NCBI RefSeq assembly: GCF_022815725.1
Contig: NZ_JALGRF010000003.1
Location: forward strand, 186,001-250,000
From: Streptomyces sp. APSN-46.1
Lineage (GTDB): Bacteria; Actinomycetota; Actinomycetes; Streptomycetales; Streptomycetaceae
Length of the DNA stretch: 64,000 nucleotides
Direction of reading: 5' to 3'
Part shown: piece by piece, positions 32,938 to 41,041 of the stretch
Layout: every line of letters starts with the position of its first letter
Position numbering within the stretch: the stretch's first letter is position 1
Made by a program: the position numbers and the translations under genes
The notes under the pieces: model-generated
What the model was told of the DNA's origin: nothing
The model's database searches: none
Seen by the model: the letters and a program-made list of their open reading frames with translations, nothing else

Positions 32938-33493
32938 CACTCTCCTGCGCAGCCTCGGCGCTGCGCTGCCGTACGCGGTCAACGCGGGCCAGCAGCTCAG
33001 GGCGGGCAGCCGAAACCGCGCGGTAGACGACGTGCTCGGGCCCGTACCTCTCCAGCACCTCCACCAGCCGCGCGGCAGGGTCAACGAGGTGTCCTGTCGG
33101 GCTGCTGGTCAGGTCGCAGTAGGTGATCGCGTCCACCAGACGTTGTTCTGCGGGCCCGAACTCGGCGAGGGCCGCGGACAGGCCCAGCTCCGCGGCCTCC
33201 CATGGGGATGAGGTGTGAAAGGCCACGATGCTGCACAGACGAGGGTCGGCTCCGGCTACATCGCGGAGGTAACGGGCACCATCGATCATGTGCTGTCCCG
33301 TGTCCACGGCTTCCCTGGCATAGCCGACGTCGTGCGCGATGGCTGACGCTGCCAGCAGTTCCGCATCCGCCCCCAGCCCTGGCGCCAAGGCCAGGGCCTG
33401 GGAGTACACCCGTAGCGAGTGGGCCCACCGCTGCGGGTGACTTTCGGCAAGCAGTGACTCTGCAAGGTCGTGCGCCCACTTGGCCAGCTTCAC
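32930..33493 (-). CDS. HD-domain protein (putative metal-dependent phosphohydrolase)
   Basis: 187 residues from GTG 33493, which has GGAGG 8 nt upstream. The first metal ligand is His in QRWAHSLRVY, the HD pair is in AIAHDVGYA, and a further His/Asp pair lies in IVAFHTSSPW and DAITYCDLTSSP. This fits small HD phosphohydrolases acting on nucleotides. It shares the strand with the GntR regulator upstream (28 bp gap), so the two may be co-transcribed. A nucleotide phosphohydrolase beside a NUDIX hydrolase is suggestive of nucleotide-signal turnover; this is inference. Confidence 0.78.
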   Translation of the reverse strand: MKLAKWAHDLAESLLAESHPQRWAHSLRVYSQALALAPGLGADAELLAASAIAHDVGYAREAVDTGQHMIDGARYLRDVAGADPRLCSIVAFHTSSPWEAAELGLSAALAEFGPAEQRLVDAITYCDLTSSPTGHLVDPAARLVEVLERYGPEHVVYRAVSAARPELLARVDRVRQRSAEAAQESVS

Positions 33494-33521
33494 AGTCCAG
33501 TCCCTCCGAGGCTGTCGCGAT

Positions 33522-33959
33522 TCAGTGGGTCGAGCTGACGAACCGCCCGACCCCGTGCTGTGCTCTGACGTACCCAGCGGTTTCCAGTTCACGTACAGCG
33601 CGGCGCACAGTACCCCTGGCCACGCCGTAGGTCTGTGCCAGCTCGGCCTCACTGGGGAGCCGCGCGCCGGCAGGAAGAACGCCCTCGCGGATGCGCTTCT
33701 GGAGGTCCTTCATGATCTGCTCGTACGGTGCCAGCCGAGCGACCGCCGCGACCTGTCGCCCGACCCCCGCGACGGTCGCAATATCCCCAGACTCCTCCAG
33801 GGCGCGCAGGGCCCGCCGGACCGTCGTGCGCGCCACGCCAAACTCGCGCCCAATCTCAGCTTCCGATGGCAGACCTTCGGTGTAAGCGCCCTCAGCGATC
33901 CTCGTACGCAGAGTCTCCGAGATCACGAGATAGGTCCCGCGGGGACTGGGTTCGGACAC
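33522..33959 (-). CDS. GntR-family regulator with two winged-helix domains (KorSA-like position)
   Basis: 145 residues from GTG 33959 (AAGGAG 6 nt upstream). It holds two successive GntR winged helices and no effector domain: domain 1 has GLPSEAEIGREFGVARTTVRRALRALEE and domain 2 ARLPSEAELAQTYGVARGTVRRAVRELE. The duplication would let one chain bind a direct repeat. KorSA of pSAM2 is a GntR-family repressor of pra and its own gene located next to pif, so this is the likely functional counterpart. Alternatively it controls only the HD-domain gene. Confidence 0.8.
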   Translation of the reverse strand: MSEPSPRGTYLVISETLRTRIAEGAYTEGLPSEAEIGREFGVARTTVRRALRALEESGDIATVAGVGRQVAAVARLAPYEQIMKDLQKRIREGVLPAGARLPSEAELAQTYGVARGTVRRAVRELETAGYVRAQHGVGRFVSSTH

Positions 33960-34040
33960 TCGTTGCTCCTTCGACAGCCGGACACACACGATTCCTCAAG
34001 CTTCGCATGTGCTCCAGGTCGAGAAAGGCGGGTGTCCAAG

Positions 34041-34109
34041 CTGTCCGGCTGTCCGGTTAGGCGCTGACCTGCGCACTCGCCCCGGACAGTCCAAAGCGCG
34101 ACTGTCCGG
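34041..34109 (+). repeat. CTGTCCGG octamer array, copy 1
   Basis: Two adjacent CTGTCCGG (34041, 34049), inverted CCGGACAG (34082), then CTGTCCGG (34102). Followed by ACGGACGGGCTGAAACACCCGG. Same architecture as copy 2 one kb away. The 330-bp interval 33960-34293 holds no other gene. Confidence 0.75.
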
Positions 34110-34293
34110 GGTCTCAAGGCGTACGGACGGGCTGAAACACCCGGGGGGGGCAGCGCCGTCAGCGAAACCCACCTCATAGGGCGCCTGCCCAAGAGGTTGA
34201 ACCTTCGATTGTCACGGTTTGGACATTGCCGCACCCGCGCGCACATGTCCCCATACGGTGACCAGATTCGCACCCGTCCCTGTGGGGGTTTCC

Positions 34294-34893
34294 ATGTCTC
34301 AGCAGTTCCCGCCGCCCGGCCAGCCGCAGCCCGGGTATGGCTACCCGCCCCCGCCACAGCCGAAGAAGTCCAACGCGGGGAAGATCGTCGGCTTCTCGTG
34401 TCTGGGCATCGTGGGATTCGTCGTGCTCCTCGGCATCATCGGGGCGGTCCTCGGCGGTGAGAGCGGCGACAAGACGGCGAAGGAGTCCACGCCGCCGGCT
34501 GTTGCAACGTCCGCGCCGGCGAAGGCCCCCGAGTCCAAGCCGTCCTCTGCCGCGCCAGAGAAGAAGGCTGCGGTCGACGTTGTTGCGAAGAAGGCGGAGT
34601 TCAAGAAGAGCATCATCGCGCAGGGCGACGACTACACGAGCGTGTCCGTCACGATCACGAACAACAGCAGTAAGCCGATCAACGTGAACCCGCTCTACTT
34701 TGCGATCACCGACACGAACGGCACCAAGCACGCGGCTGAACTCGGGGCCGACGAGAACCAGATCGACACGGTGGAGCTGGCCCCAGGCGAAAACGTGACC
34801 GGTGCGATCACCGGCAAGGGTGCGTTCACTGCGAAGACGGTGACGTACACAGACGGTTTGATCGGCAAGGCGGTTCGCGCCAACGTGTCCTGA
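34294..34893 (+). CDS. Membrane-anchored DUF4352-like protein
   Basis: 199 residues from ATG 34294. A Pro/Gln/Gly-rich cytoplasmic head (SQQFPPPGQPQPGYGYPPPP) precedes one transmembrane helix (about residues 32-54), a disordered Ala/Pro/Ser/Lys linker, and a C-terminal immunoglobulin-like beta domain of the DUF4352 kind (VSVTITNNSSKPINVNPLYFAITDTNGTKHA...). Such proteins are common surface proteins in Streptomyces and are sometimes element-borne. A surface or exclusion role is possible; nothing proves it. The gene is flanked on both sides by the same octamer array. Confidence 0.75.
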   Translation: MSQQFPPPGQPQPGYGYPPPPQPKKSNAGKIVGFSCLGIVGFVVLLGIIGAVLGGESGDKTAKESTPPAVATSAPAKAPESKPSSAAPEKKAAVDVVAKKAEFKKSIIAQGDDYTSVSVTITNNSSKPINVNPLYFAITDTNGTKHAAELGADENQIDTVELAPGENVTGAITGKGAFTAKTVTYTDGLIGKAVRANVS

Positions 34894-35032
34894 CCCGCAG
34901 GTTGATGCCCCACCTCCCACGTCTGGGGGGATGGGGCGTTTTGCTACTCAGGCCGCGATGATCCCGCACTCAGTCCGCAGTCCCCGCAGCCAGTGCAGCG
35001 GGCGCACGGGGTGGCACCGGCTCCGCCGTCAT
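34894..35032. other. Spacer after DUF4352 gene
   Basis: Contains a weak GC-rich hairpin (CCCCACCTCCCA...TGGGGGGATGGGG, about 34908-34934) that may terminate the DUF4352 gene. No gene is seen. Confidence 0.4.
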
Positions 35033-35041
35033 GTGTCCCAG

Positions 35042-35118
35042 CTGTCCGACTGTCCGGATCGCCTCCTGACCTGCGCTCTCTCACCGGACAGCCAGCTAAC
35101 TCTGTCCGGGGTGTCCGG
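35042..35118 (+). repeat. CTGTCCGG octamer array, copy 2
   Basis: CTGTCCGA-CTGTCCGG adjacent (35042, 35050), inverted CCGGACAG (35084), CTGTCCGG (35102) and GTGTCCGG (35111). The surrounding bases CCTGACCTGCGC and ACGGCTG-AACACC-GGGGG are shared with copy 1, so about 100 bp are duplicated. No gene lies between 35119 and 35238. Confidence 0.75.
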
Positions 35119-35238
35119 TCACAGACGGCTGCAACACCGGGGGATGTTCCAGCCCTCGTCTGATGGCCTCAAGAGGTTGGAGTAGGAGGCGCCCTCCCCG
35201 GGGAAGCTCTGCCTCTATCAAGCTCTGGGAGGGGCAGC

Positions 35239-35607
35239 GTGAGGATTGAACCTGAGGACATCAGGCACGAAGAGGAGATCGTGTGGACCGAGAACGTCGA
35301 CTCGTTCGACTATGTCCGCGAGACCCTGGTGGACGGCGCGGGCACTCGGCGCCGGCCTGTCTCTTGGCGTGGGCAGGTGGGACGCCGAGTCGGCTATGCC
35401 GTCCTGAAGAAGGACGCGCCCAGCAACCGCGACGCACCTGGCATGTTCTCGCGCCGTCTCTTCTGGGTGAAGGAACACGATCGGTCTGAGCAGCCGGACG
35501 GCGTCTACAGCTCTGGCGCACCTACCGAGGCCGTCGACCCTCGAACGGTAGCCCCCGGCGTTCCTGGCGAGCTGACGGAGCGGGCTTGGGGTGGAAAGCT
35601 CTCTTGA
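35239..35607 (+). CDS. AICE hypothetical protein near attR
   Basis: 122 residues from GTG 35239, preceded by GGGAGGGG. Charged, soluble: an acidic N-terminus (RIEPEDIRHEEEIVWTENVD) then GRRVGYAVLKKDAPSNRDAPGMFSRRLFWVKEHDR. No family recognised. The ribosome site and codon pattern support it as real, though it could be an unexpressed remnant. Confidence 0.55.
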   Translation: MRIEPEDIRHEEEIVWTENVDSFDYVRETLVDGAGTRRRPVSWRGQVGRRVGYAVLKKDAPSNRDAPGMFSRRLFWVKEHDRSEQPDGVYSSGAPTEAVDPRTVAPGVPGELTERAWGGKLS

Positions 35608-35622
35608 GCCCCCAGGAGCAGT

Positions 35623-35669
35623 GATGCCTGGCTCGCAGGCATCTTCGGCTGAGTGTCTAACTGCGTGAC
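35623..35669 (+). other. Right-arm hairpin and candidate integrase arm site
   Basis: GATGCCT-N7-AGGCATC hairpin (35623-35643), a likely terminator of the preceding gene. The 13-mer CTAACTGCGTGAC at 35657-35669 is shared with the left arm. Confidence 0.45.
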
Positions 35670-35767
35670 AACCGAGGGGCACGAGCGCGGACGTCCACGG
35701 ACGATCACGGACCTCCGTCGCAGGTCAGCACCGTAGAATGGGCAGATCGCCCGTCGACCCGGATTGC

Positions 35768-35810
35768 TTCGGGACGAAGAGGTCGTGGGTTCAAATCCCG
35801 CCACCCCGAC
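35768..35810 (+). repeat. attR, 43-bp direct repeat
   Basis: Identical to 20253-20295. It is only the 3' part of tRNA-Pro: the acceptor 5' strand and D arm are missing, so it is not a functional tRNA. Confidence 0.95.
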
Positions 35811-35827
35811 TTCGTAAGACCAGGTAG

Positions 35828-35858
35828 AGGGCCTGATCCACTCAGTGGATCAGGCCCT
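35828..35858 (+). terminator. Displaced chromosomal terminator of tRNA-Pro
   Basis: Perfect 15-bp stem (35828-35842/35844-35858) with a 1-nt central base, 17 bp beyond attR. It would have been the tRNA-Pro terminator before element insertion. Confidence 0.85.
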
Positions 35859-35893
35859 TCCTGCGTCTCCGCCGAGCCCGAGGTCTGTGCCCC

Positions 35894-37408
35894 GTGTCTT
35901 CTTCCCCTGAATCCATATCCGCGCGGCTGCCCGGCTTTCGTCGTCCGACGCGGCCGGTCTGGCTCTCGCCGAAGGTCTTCCGGACCGAGGTCCTCGCGGG
36001 TCTGGTGGTCGCGCTGGCGCTGATTCCCGAGGCGATCTCGTTCTCGATCATCGCCGGGGTGGATCCGGCGATCGGGCTGTTCGCCTCGTTCACGATGGCC
36101 GTCGTGATCGCGTTCACCGGCGGGCGGCCGGCGATGATCTCCGCCGCGACGGGCGCCGTGGCTCTCGTGATCGCCCCGCTGAACCGGGAGCACGGGCTGG
36201 GCTACCTGGTCGCGGCGGTGATCCTGGCCGGCGTCTTCCAGATCGTGCTCGGCGCGCTCGGCGTGGCGAAGCTGATGCGGTTCATCCCGCGCTCGGTGAT
36301 GGTCGGCTTCGTCAACTCGCTGGCCATCCTGGTCTTCATGGCCCAGGTCCCCGAGCTGCTGGGCGTGCCCTGGGCCGTCTTCCCGCTGCTGTCGGCCGGG
36401 CTGGCGCTGATGGTGTTCTTCCCGAAGGTCACGAAGGCGGTCCCGGCCCCGCTGGTGTCGATCGTCATCCTCACCGTGATCACCGTGGCCGCGGGCATCG
36501 CGGTCCCGACCGTCGGCGACAAGGGCGCGCTGCCGTCCGCGCTGCCGGTGCCGGGCCTGCCGGACGTGCCGCTCACCCTGGACACGCTGACCCTCATCGC
36601 GCCGTACGCGCTGGCCATGGCGCTCGTCGGGCTGATGGAGTCGCTGATGACGGCGAAGCTGGTCGACGAGATCACCGACACGCGGTCCTCGAAGACGCGG
36701 GAGTCCATAGGGCAGGGCATCGCGAACATCGTTACGGGGTTCTTCGGCGGCATGGGCGGCTGCGCGATGATCGGCCAGACGATGATCAACGTGAAGGTGT
36801 CCGGCGCCCGCACCCGGCTGTCTACCTTCCTCGCCGGCGTCTTCCTGATGGTGCTGTGCATCGCCTTCGGGCCGGTGGTCTCCGACATTCCGATGGCGGC
36901 CCTCGTCGCCGTCATGGTCATGGTCTGCTTCGCGACCTTCGACTGGCACTCCATCGCGCCGAAGACGCTGAGGCGGATGCCGGCCGGCGAGATCGCCGTC
37001 ATGGTCGTCACCGTCGTGTGCGTGGTCGTCAGCCACAACCTGGCCGTGGGCGTCGTCGTGGGCTCCGTCACCGCGATGGTCATCTTCGCGAAGCGGGTCG
37101 CGCATCTGGCGAACGTCACCTCCGTCCTCGATCCGGACGGCGGCCAGGTCGTCTACTGCGTGACCGGCGAGCTGTTCTTCGCCTCCTCCAACGACCTGGT
37201 CGAGCAGTTCGACTACGCCGGCGACCCGGACAAGGTGGTCATCGACCTCTCCGCCGCCCACATCTGGGACGCCTCCTCCGTCGCCGCCCTCGACGCCATC
37301 GAGCACCGGTACGCCCAGCGCGGCAAGAGCGTCGAGATCACCGGCCTGAACGGACCCAGCGCCCGCCTGCACGGGACGCTCAGCGGCGAACTCACCGGCG
37401 GAAGCTGA
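35894..37408 (+). CDS. SulP-family anion transporter with STAS domain
   Basis: 504 residues. About 10-12 transmembrane helices fill residues 25-400, with the SulP signature region ([28 protein letters not shown]) and [32 protein letters not shown]-terminal STAS domain (about 410-500) contains [23 protein letters not shown]. It moves sulfate, bicarbonate or another anion across the membrane; the substrate is not predictable. GTG start with only GAGG upstream; a later start is possible. It is the first chromosomal gene to the right of attR. Confidence 0.9.
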   Translation: MSSSPESISARLPGFRRPTRPVWLSPKVFRTEVLAGLVVALALIPEAISFSIIAGVDPAIGLFASFTMAVVIAFTGGRPAMISAATGAVALVIAPLNREHGLGYLVAAVILAGVFQIVLGALGVAKLMRFIPRSVMVGFVNSLAILVFMAQVPELLGVPWAVFPLLSAGLALMVFFPKVTKAVPAPLVSIVILTVITVAAGIAVPTVGDKGALPSALPVPGLPDVPLTLDTLTLIAPYALAMALVGLMESLMTAKLVDEITDTRSSKTRESIGQGIANIVTGFFGGMGGCAMIGQTMINVKVSGARTRLSTFLAGVFLMVLCIAFGPVVSDIPMAALVAVMVMVCFATFDWHSIAPKTLRRMPAGEIAVMVVTVVCVVVSHNLAVGVVVGSVTAMVIFAKRVAHLANVTSVLDPDGGQVVYCVTGELFFASSNDLVEQFDYAGDPDKVVIDLSAAHIWDASSVAALDAIEHRYAQRGKSVEITGLNGPSARLHGTLSGELTGGS

Positions 37409-37583
37409 GGAGCGGGCCTCAAGGCGGTGGTCCGGTGCCGCCAACCGGTGGTGTGGACCTTCCAGTTGGGCACGGCCAAGTTCCTGCCATTCCGTGACCC
37501 ACGTCACATGCGGTTCCTGTCAGGAATCGGGGCGCTGTTCCGCTCAAGTCACCGAGAGCCCAGCGAACCGACAGGAGCAGCTC

Positions 37584-38816
37584 ATGAAGCACCGCATCGT
37601 CGTCCTCGGTGCCGGCTATGCCGGGGCCTACGTGGCCGGGAACCTGGCCCGTCGGCTGTCCCCGGCGGACACCGAGATCACCGTGGTCAACGCCGTGCCG
37701 GACTTCGTCGAGCGGATGCGGCTGCACCAGGTCGCGGCCGGCCAGGAGATCGAAACCCAGAAGCTCGCCGACATCTTCGCGGGCACGGGGATACGTCTGC
37801 ACCTGGCCCGCGTCACCGCCGTCGACCCCGAGCGCCAGGTCGTCGCCGTGGCCGACGCCGACACCGACGGCGATGGGGAACTCGGCTACGACACCCTTCT
37901 CTACGCGCTCGGCAGCCACGGTGACGACCGCGGTGTCCCCGGCGTGGCCGAGCACGCCTTCGACGTCGCCGCCCGGCCCTCGGCGCTGCGCCTGCGCGAG
38001 CGCCTGGACGGCCTGCGGGAAGGCGGGAACGTGGTGGTCGTCGGCGACGGGCTGACCGGCATCGAGACCGCCACCGAGATCGCCGAATCCCGGCCCGGCC
38101 TGTCGGTGGCCCTGGTCGCCCGCGGAGAGCTCGGCGCCCAGCTCTCCACCGGAGCCCGCGGCCACCTGCGCCAGGCCTGCGACCGGCTGGGCATCACCGT
38201 CCTGGAGCACACCAGCGTCGAAGCCGTCGAAGCGCCGCGGGTGCTGTGCGCCGACGGCACCACCCTGGCGTCCGACGCAACCGTGTGGACCGCCGGGTTC
38301 GCGGCCAACCCCATCGCCGCCGCCGCCGGGCTGGAGGTCACCGAGAACGGTCGGATCGTCGTCGACCGAACCATGCGGTCGCTCTCGCACCCCAACGTCT
38401 ACGCAGCCGGCGACAGCGTCTACGCCATCGGCGACAACGGCCGACCGCTGCCGATGTCCTGCGCTACGGCCGGCTACACCGGCATGCAGGCCATGAAGGC
38501 CATCGTGGGACGCCTGACCGCCAGCAGGATCGGACACGTCAAGCTGGACTACCCGGGCAACCACATCAGCCTCGGGCGGCAGGACGGGATCCTGCAGATG
38601 GTCGACCACGAAGCGCGGGCAAAGCCGAAGTACATGGGCGGCCGGAAGGCCGCGCGGATCAAGGCGGGCATCCTCAAGATGTCGCTGTGGACCAACTCGC
38701 ACCCGACCTTCTGCCTGCCCAAGCGCCAGCGCCACCTGGCCGCCGCACCGGACGCGTCCACCGAGAACGCGGTCCCGTACGCGCCGGACGCCTCCGCCGA
38801 GAAGGCGGTCGCGTAG
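37584..38816 (+). CDS. NAD(P)/FAD-dependent oxidoreductase, NDH-2-like
   Basis: 410 residues from ATG 37584 (AGGAG upstream). N-terminal FAD Rossmann motif VVLGAGYAGAYVAGNLARR, second nucleotide-binding motif VVVVGDGLTGIETATEIAE (about 155-173), and the FAD-closing VYAAGDSVYAI (about 275). This is the type II NADH dehydrogenase/ferredoxin-reductase group. It lies 18 bp before an ECF41-like sigma gene. ECF41 sigma factors typically neighbour a carboxymuconolactone decarboxylase, oxidoreductase or epimerase, so this enzyme is likely a target of that sigma factor. Confidence 0.88.
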   Translation: MKHRIVVLGAGYAGAYVAGNLARRLSPADTEITVVNAVPDFVERMRLHQVAAGQEIETQKLADIFAGTGIRLHLARVTAVDPERQVVAVADADTDGDGELGYDTLLYALGSHGDDRGVPGVAEHAFDVAARPSALRLRERLDGLREGGNVVVVGDGLTGIETATEIAESRPGLSVALVARGELGAQLSTGARGHLRQACDRLGITVLEHTSVEAVEAPRVLCADGTTLASDATVWTAGFAANPIAAAAGLEVTENGRIVVDRTMRSLSHPNVYAAGDSVYAIGDNGRPLPMSCATAGYTGMQAMKAIVGRLTASRIGHVKLDYPGNHISLGRQDGILQMVDHEARAKPKYMGGRKAARIKAGILKMSLWTNSHPTFCLPKRQRHLAAAPDASTENAVPYAPDASAEKAVA

Positions 38817-38834
38817 CCGCCTAGGGTGGCCCGC

Positions 38835-39791
38835 ATGGACAGCATTGCCGTGGATCGCTTCGACACCAGTCGGTTCGAGGCCAGCCGGAACCGGCTGGCC
38901 TCGCTGGCGTACCGCATGCTGGGCTCCGCCGCCGACGCCCAAGACGCCGTGCAGGACGCGTTCTTGCACTGGCAGGCCGCCGACCGGCAGCAGATCAAGG
39001 TGCCGGAAGCGTGGCTGACCAAGGTCGTCACCAACCTGTGCCTCGACCGGCTCCGCTCGGCACAGGCCCGCCGCGAACGCACCGCCGGTGCCTGGTTCCC
39101 CGAACTGCTCCTCGACGGCGACCCGATGCTCGGCCCGGCCGACACCTTCGAGCAGCGCGAATCGGTCTCCCTGGCCATGCTGACCCTCATGGAGCGCCTG
39201 TCACCCATCGAGCGGGCCGTCTACATACTGCGCGAAGCGTTCTCATACGGCCACGCCGAGATCGCCGAGATCCTCGGCATCACCGAGTCCGCGAGCCAGC
39301 AGCACCTCCACCGCGCCCGGACCCGCATCACCGCCACGCGCCGCCGAGGCGGCCGCGAAGTCGACCCCGCGTCCGCCCGCAGGATCGTCGAGGAATTCCT
39401 GACCGCTGCCACCTCGGGCCGCACCGAACGGCTGGTGGCGCTGCTCACCGACGACGTGATCGCGATCTCCGACGGCGCCGGCCTGGCCGAGAAGCTGCTG
39501 CGGTACGACACTCCGCAGCGCGTCGCCGCGGTCATGAGGGGCGGCTTCAAGCCCACGCCCGCGAAGCGGCGGCTCGCCGGCGGCGCGCCCGCCATCCACT
39601 ACGCGGTCGTCAACGGCGCCCCCGCCGTCCTCTTCGTCCTCGGCGACCAGGTCATGGGCGCCGTGACGTTCGACGTCACCGAAGACAAGATCGCAGCCGT
39701 GCGCGGCATCGCCGCCCCCGCCCGCCTCGTCCGCCTCACCGAAGCCTGGCGACAGCACGAACCGGACACTGCGCTCATCAGCCAGTGGTGA
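38835..39791 (+). CDS. ECF sigma factor, ECF41/SigJ-like with SnoaL-type tail
   Basis: 318 residues. Sigma region 2 (NRLASLAYRMLGSAADAQDAVQDAFLHW) and region 4 (LSPIERAVYILREAFSYGHAEIAEILGITESASQQHLHRAR) are followed by a SnoaL/NTF2-like C-terminal domain (about 175-310). In the ECF41 group that domain regulates activity in place of an anti-sigma factor. ATG 38835 chosen; a GTG 9 bp upstream is possible. Probably co-transcribed with the oxidoreductase upstream. Confidence 0.9.
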   Translation: MDSIAVDRFDTSRFEASRNRLASLAYRMLGSAADAQDAVQDAFLHWQAADRQQIKVPEAWLTKVVTNLCLDRLRSAQARRERTAGAWFPELLLDGDPMLGPADTFEQRESVSLAMLTLMERLSPIERAVYILREAFSYGHAEIAEILGITESASQQHLHRARTRITATRRRGGREVDPASARRIVEEFLTAATSGRTERLVALLTDDVIAISDGAGLAEKLLRYDTPQRVAAVMRGGFKPTPAKRRLAGGAPAIHYAVVNGAPAVLFVLGDQVMGAVTFDVTEDKIAAVRGIAAPARLVRLTEAWRQHEPDTALISQW

Positions 39792-40137
39792 CCCGACGCC
39801 GACCACGGCCAGACGCAATAAAGGACCTCGCGGCGCTCAAGGCCCTGCTGGAGAGCTGAGGACGGCCCTCACGTCACCATCTGGTGCGACCGCTTCGACG
39901 TCTCCTTCGGCGCGGCCGCCCTCAAGGCCGCCTCACACGCGTATCCGTCACCGACCCGGACGCCGCCGCCGCTTCCGCGGTTCGGCATCCGGGCGGTGTC
40001 ACGCGACCGCATCACCGGCACCCGCCCGAACAGACCACGCCATCCGCCGTGCCATTTCCGGCTGTTGGCGTGGTCTGTTCGGGTGGAATCGGAGGACGGT
40101 ACCGTGCCGGACGCCTCTGCGCGGCAAGGCATGAAGG
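39792..40137. other. Intergenic region with an 18-bp perfect inverted repeat
   Basis: No supported gene. CCCGAACAGACCACGCCA at 40025-40042 is exactly complementary to 40066-40083, with a 23-nt loop. The DNA at 39815-39860 reads like the end of a protein (KDLAALKALLES then stop) and may be a remnant. The inverted repeat could be a terminator or a regulator site for the methyltransferase gene. Confidence 0.5.
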
Positions 40138-40797
40138 GTGACCGCCCAGGAGACCGAGGACTGGAACAGCGGCGCGTACGCGGGGGCGATCCACGCACGA
40201 CGAGGCGATCTCTCGCTGCGTGGCGCTGACGGCTGGCGCCTTCCCCTGGACGTGAGCCGGTGGTGTGCCCGGGCCGACGCCGCCGACCGGGCGGTGCTGC
40301 GGCGCTGCAGGGGCCGCGTACTGGACATCGGCTGCGGCGCGGGCCGGATGGTGGAGGCACTGTCCCGGCGCGGGTACTCGGCGCTGGGGATCGATGTGTG
40401 CCCCTCGGCCGTCCGCACGACGGTGGGCCGTGGCGGTGTCGCGCTGCGCCGTTCGGTCTTCGACCCTCTTCCCGACGAGGGCGGATGGGGTACCGCCCTG
40501 CTCATCGACGGGAACATCGGCATCGGCGGCGACCCTCGCAGGCTCCTGCGCCGGATCAGGGATCTGGTGCAGGGCAGGGGGTTGCTCCTGGTGGAGACCG
40601 CTGCCGGCGATGTGGACGAGCGGCGCCGCGTACGGATCCACCAGGGGCAGCGGCCGGTGAGTGCCACCTTCGCCTGGGCGGCCGTCGGGACAGCGGCACT
40701 GGACCGGCATGCCCAGGCATCGGGATGGCACGCCGTCGAGCGCTGGTCGGCCGCCGAAGGCCGTCACTTCGTGGCCTTGCGAGCCGCCGCTTCCTGA
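40138..40797 (+). CDS. Class I SAM-dependent methyltransferase
   Basis: 219 residues from GTG 40138. SAM-binding motif I is VLDIGCGAGRMVEALSRRG (about residues 61-79), followed by ALGIDVCP (motif acidic residue) and ALLIDGNIGIGGDP. Similar Streptomyces methyltransferases sit with a glycosyltransferase and a molybdopterin oxidoreductase; those partners are absent here, so the neighbourhood may be truncated. Substrate unknown. Confidence 0.8.
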   Translation: MTAQETEDWNSGAYAGAIHARRGDLSLRGADGWRLPLDVSRWCARADAADRAVLRRCRGRVLDIGCGAGRMVEALSRRGYSALGIDVCPSAVRTTVGRGGVALRRSVFDPLPDEGGWGTALLIDGNIGIGGDPRRLLRRIRDLVQGRGLLLVETAAGDVDERRRVRIHQGQRPVSATFAWAAVGTAALDRHAQASGWHAVERWSAAEGRHFVALRAAAS

Positions 40798-41039
40798 GCG
40801 CGCCGGGCCCGCCGCGCAGCCCGCGATCCGCGCCACATCCGTACGAGAAGGACCGCGGTCGAGGCGGCGAACAGGCCGGCGCTGATCAGCAGCCAGCGGC
40901 CGAGGAAGACGTCCGCGGGGAGGCCGGTGCCAGCGGTGCAGTGACCGACCTGGCGGAACACGAGCGGCCACCGGACCAGCAGCAGGGCGCCGGAGACGAA
41001 GGCCGGCTCGACGAGTACCGGCAGCGCCTCCTGGACCAC
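40764..41039 (-). CDS. Possible small membrane protein or gene remnant
   Basis: 91-codon frame from GTG 41039, with two hydrophobic stretches (VSGALLLVRWPLVF and WLLISAGLFAASTAVLLVRMW) and a very basic tail. No ribosome site, and it overlaps the methyltransferase 3' end by 34 bp. Membrane-like composition and a natural stop support it weakly. It could be a fragment of a larger lost gene. Confidence 0.35.
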   Translation of the reverse strand: MVQEALPVLVEPAFVSGALLLVRWPLVFRQVGHCTAGTGLPADVFLGRWLLISAGLFAASTAVLLVRMWRGSRAARRARRAQEAAARKATK

Positions 41040-41041
41040 GT

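Larger units (their letters stand above)
20296..35810. mobile_element. pSAM2-like AICE (integrative and conjugative element) in tRNA-Pro
   Basis: About 15.5 kb bounded by the 43-bp attL/attR repeats. It has the AICE modules in the usual order: int and xis next to attL, a replication module (RecA-like helicase plus Prim-Pol), an FtsK/SpoIIIE-type transfer protein, small membrane spread proteins, and a regulatory block (XRE regulator, Pif-like NUDIX, GntR regulator). Gene orientation is mostly minus from 20.3 to 30.9 kb. All conserved motifs look intact, so the element is probably functional or recently so. pSAM2 itself also uses a tRNA-Pro gene and carries int, xis, traSA, korSA and pif, but has a rolling-circle RepSA where this element has primase-polymerase genes. 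Confidence 0.93.

Noticed and set aside
35740..35811. Second tRNA-Pro at the right end of the element
   Set aside because: Only the 3' 43 bp match; acceptor 5' strand and D arm are missing, so it is attR.
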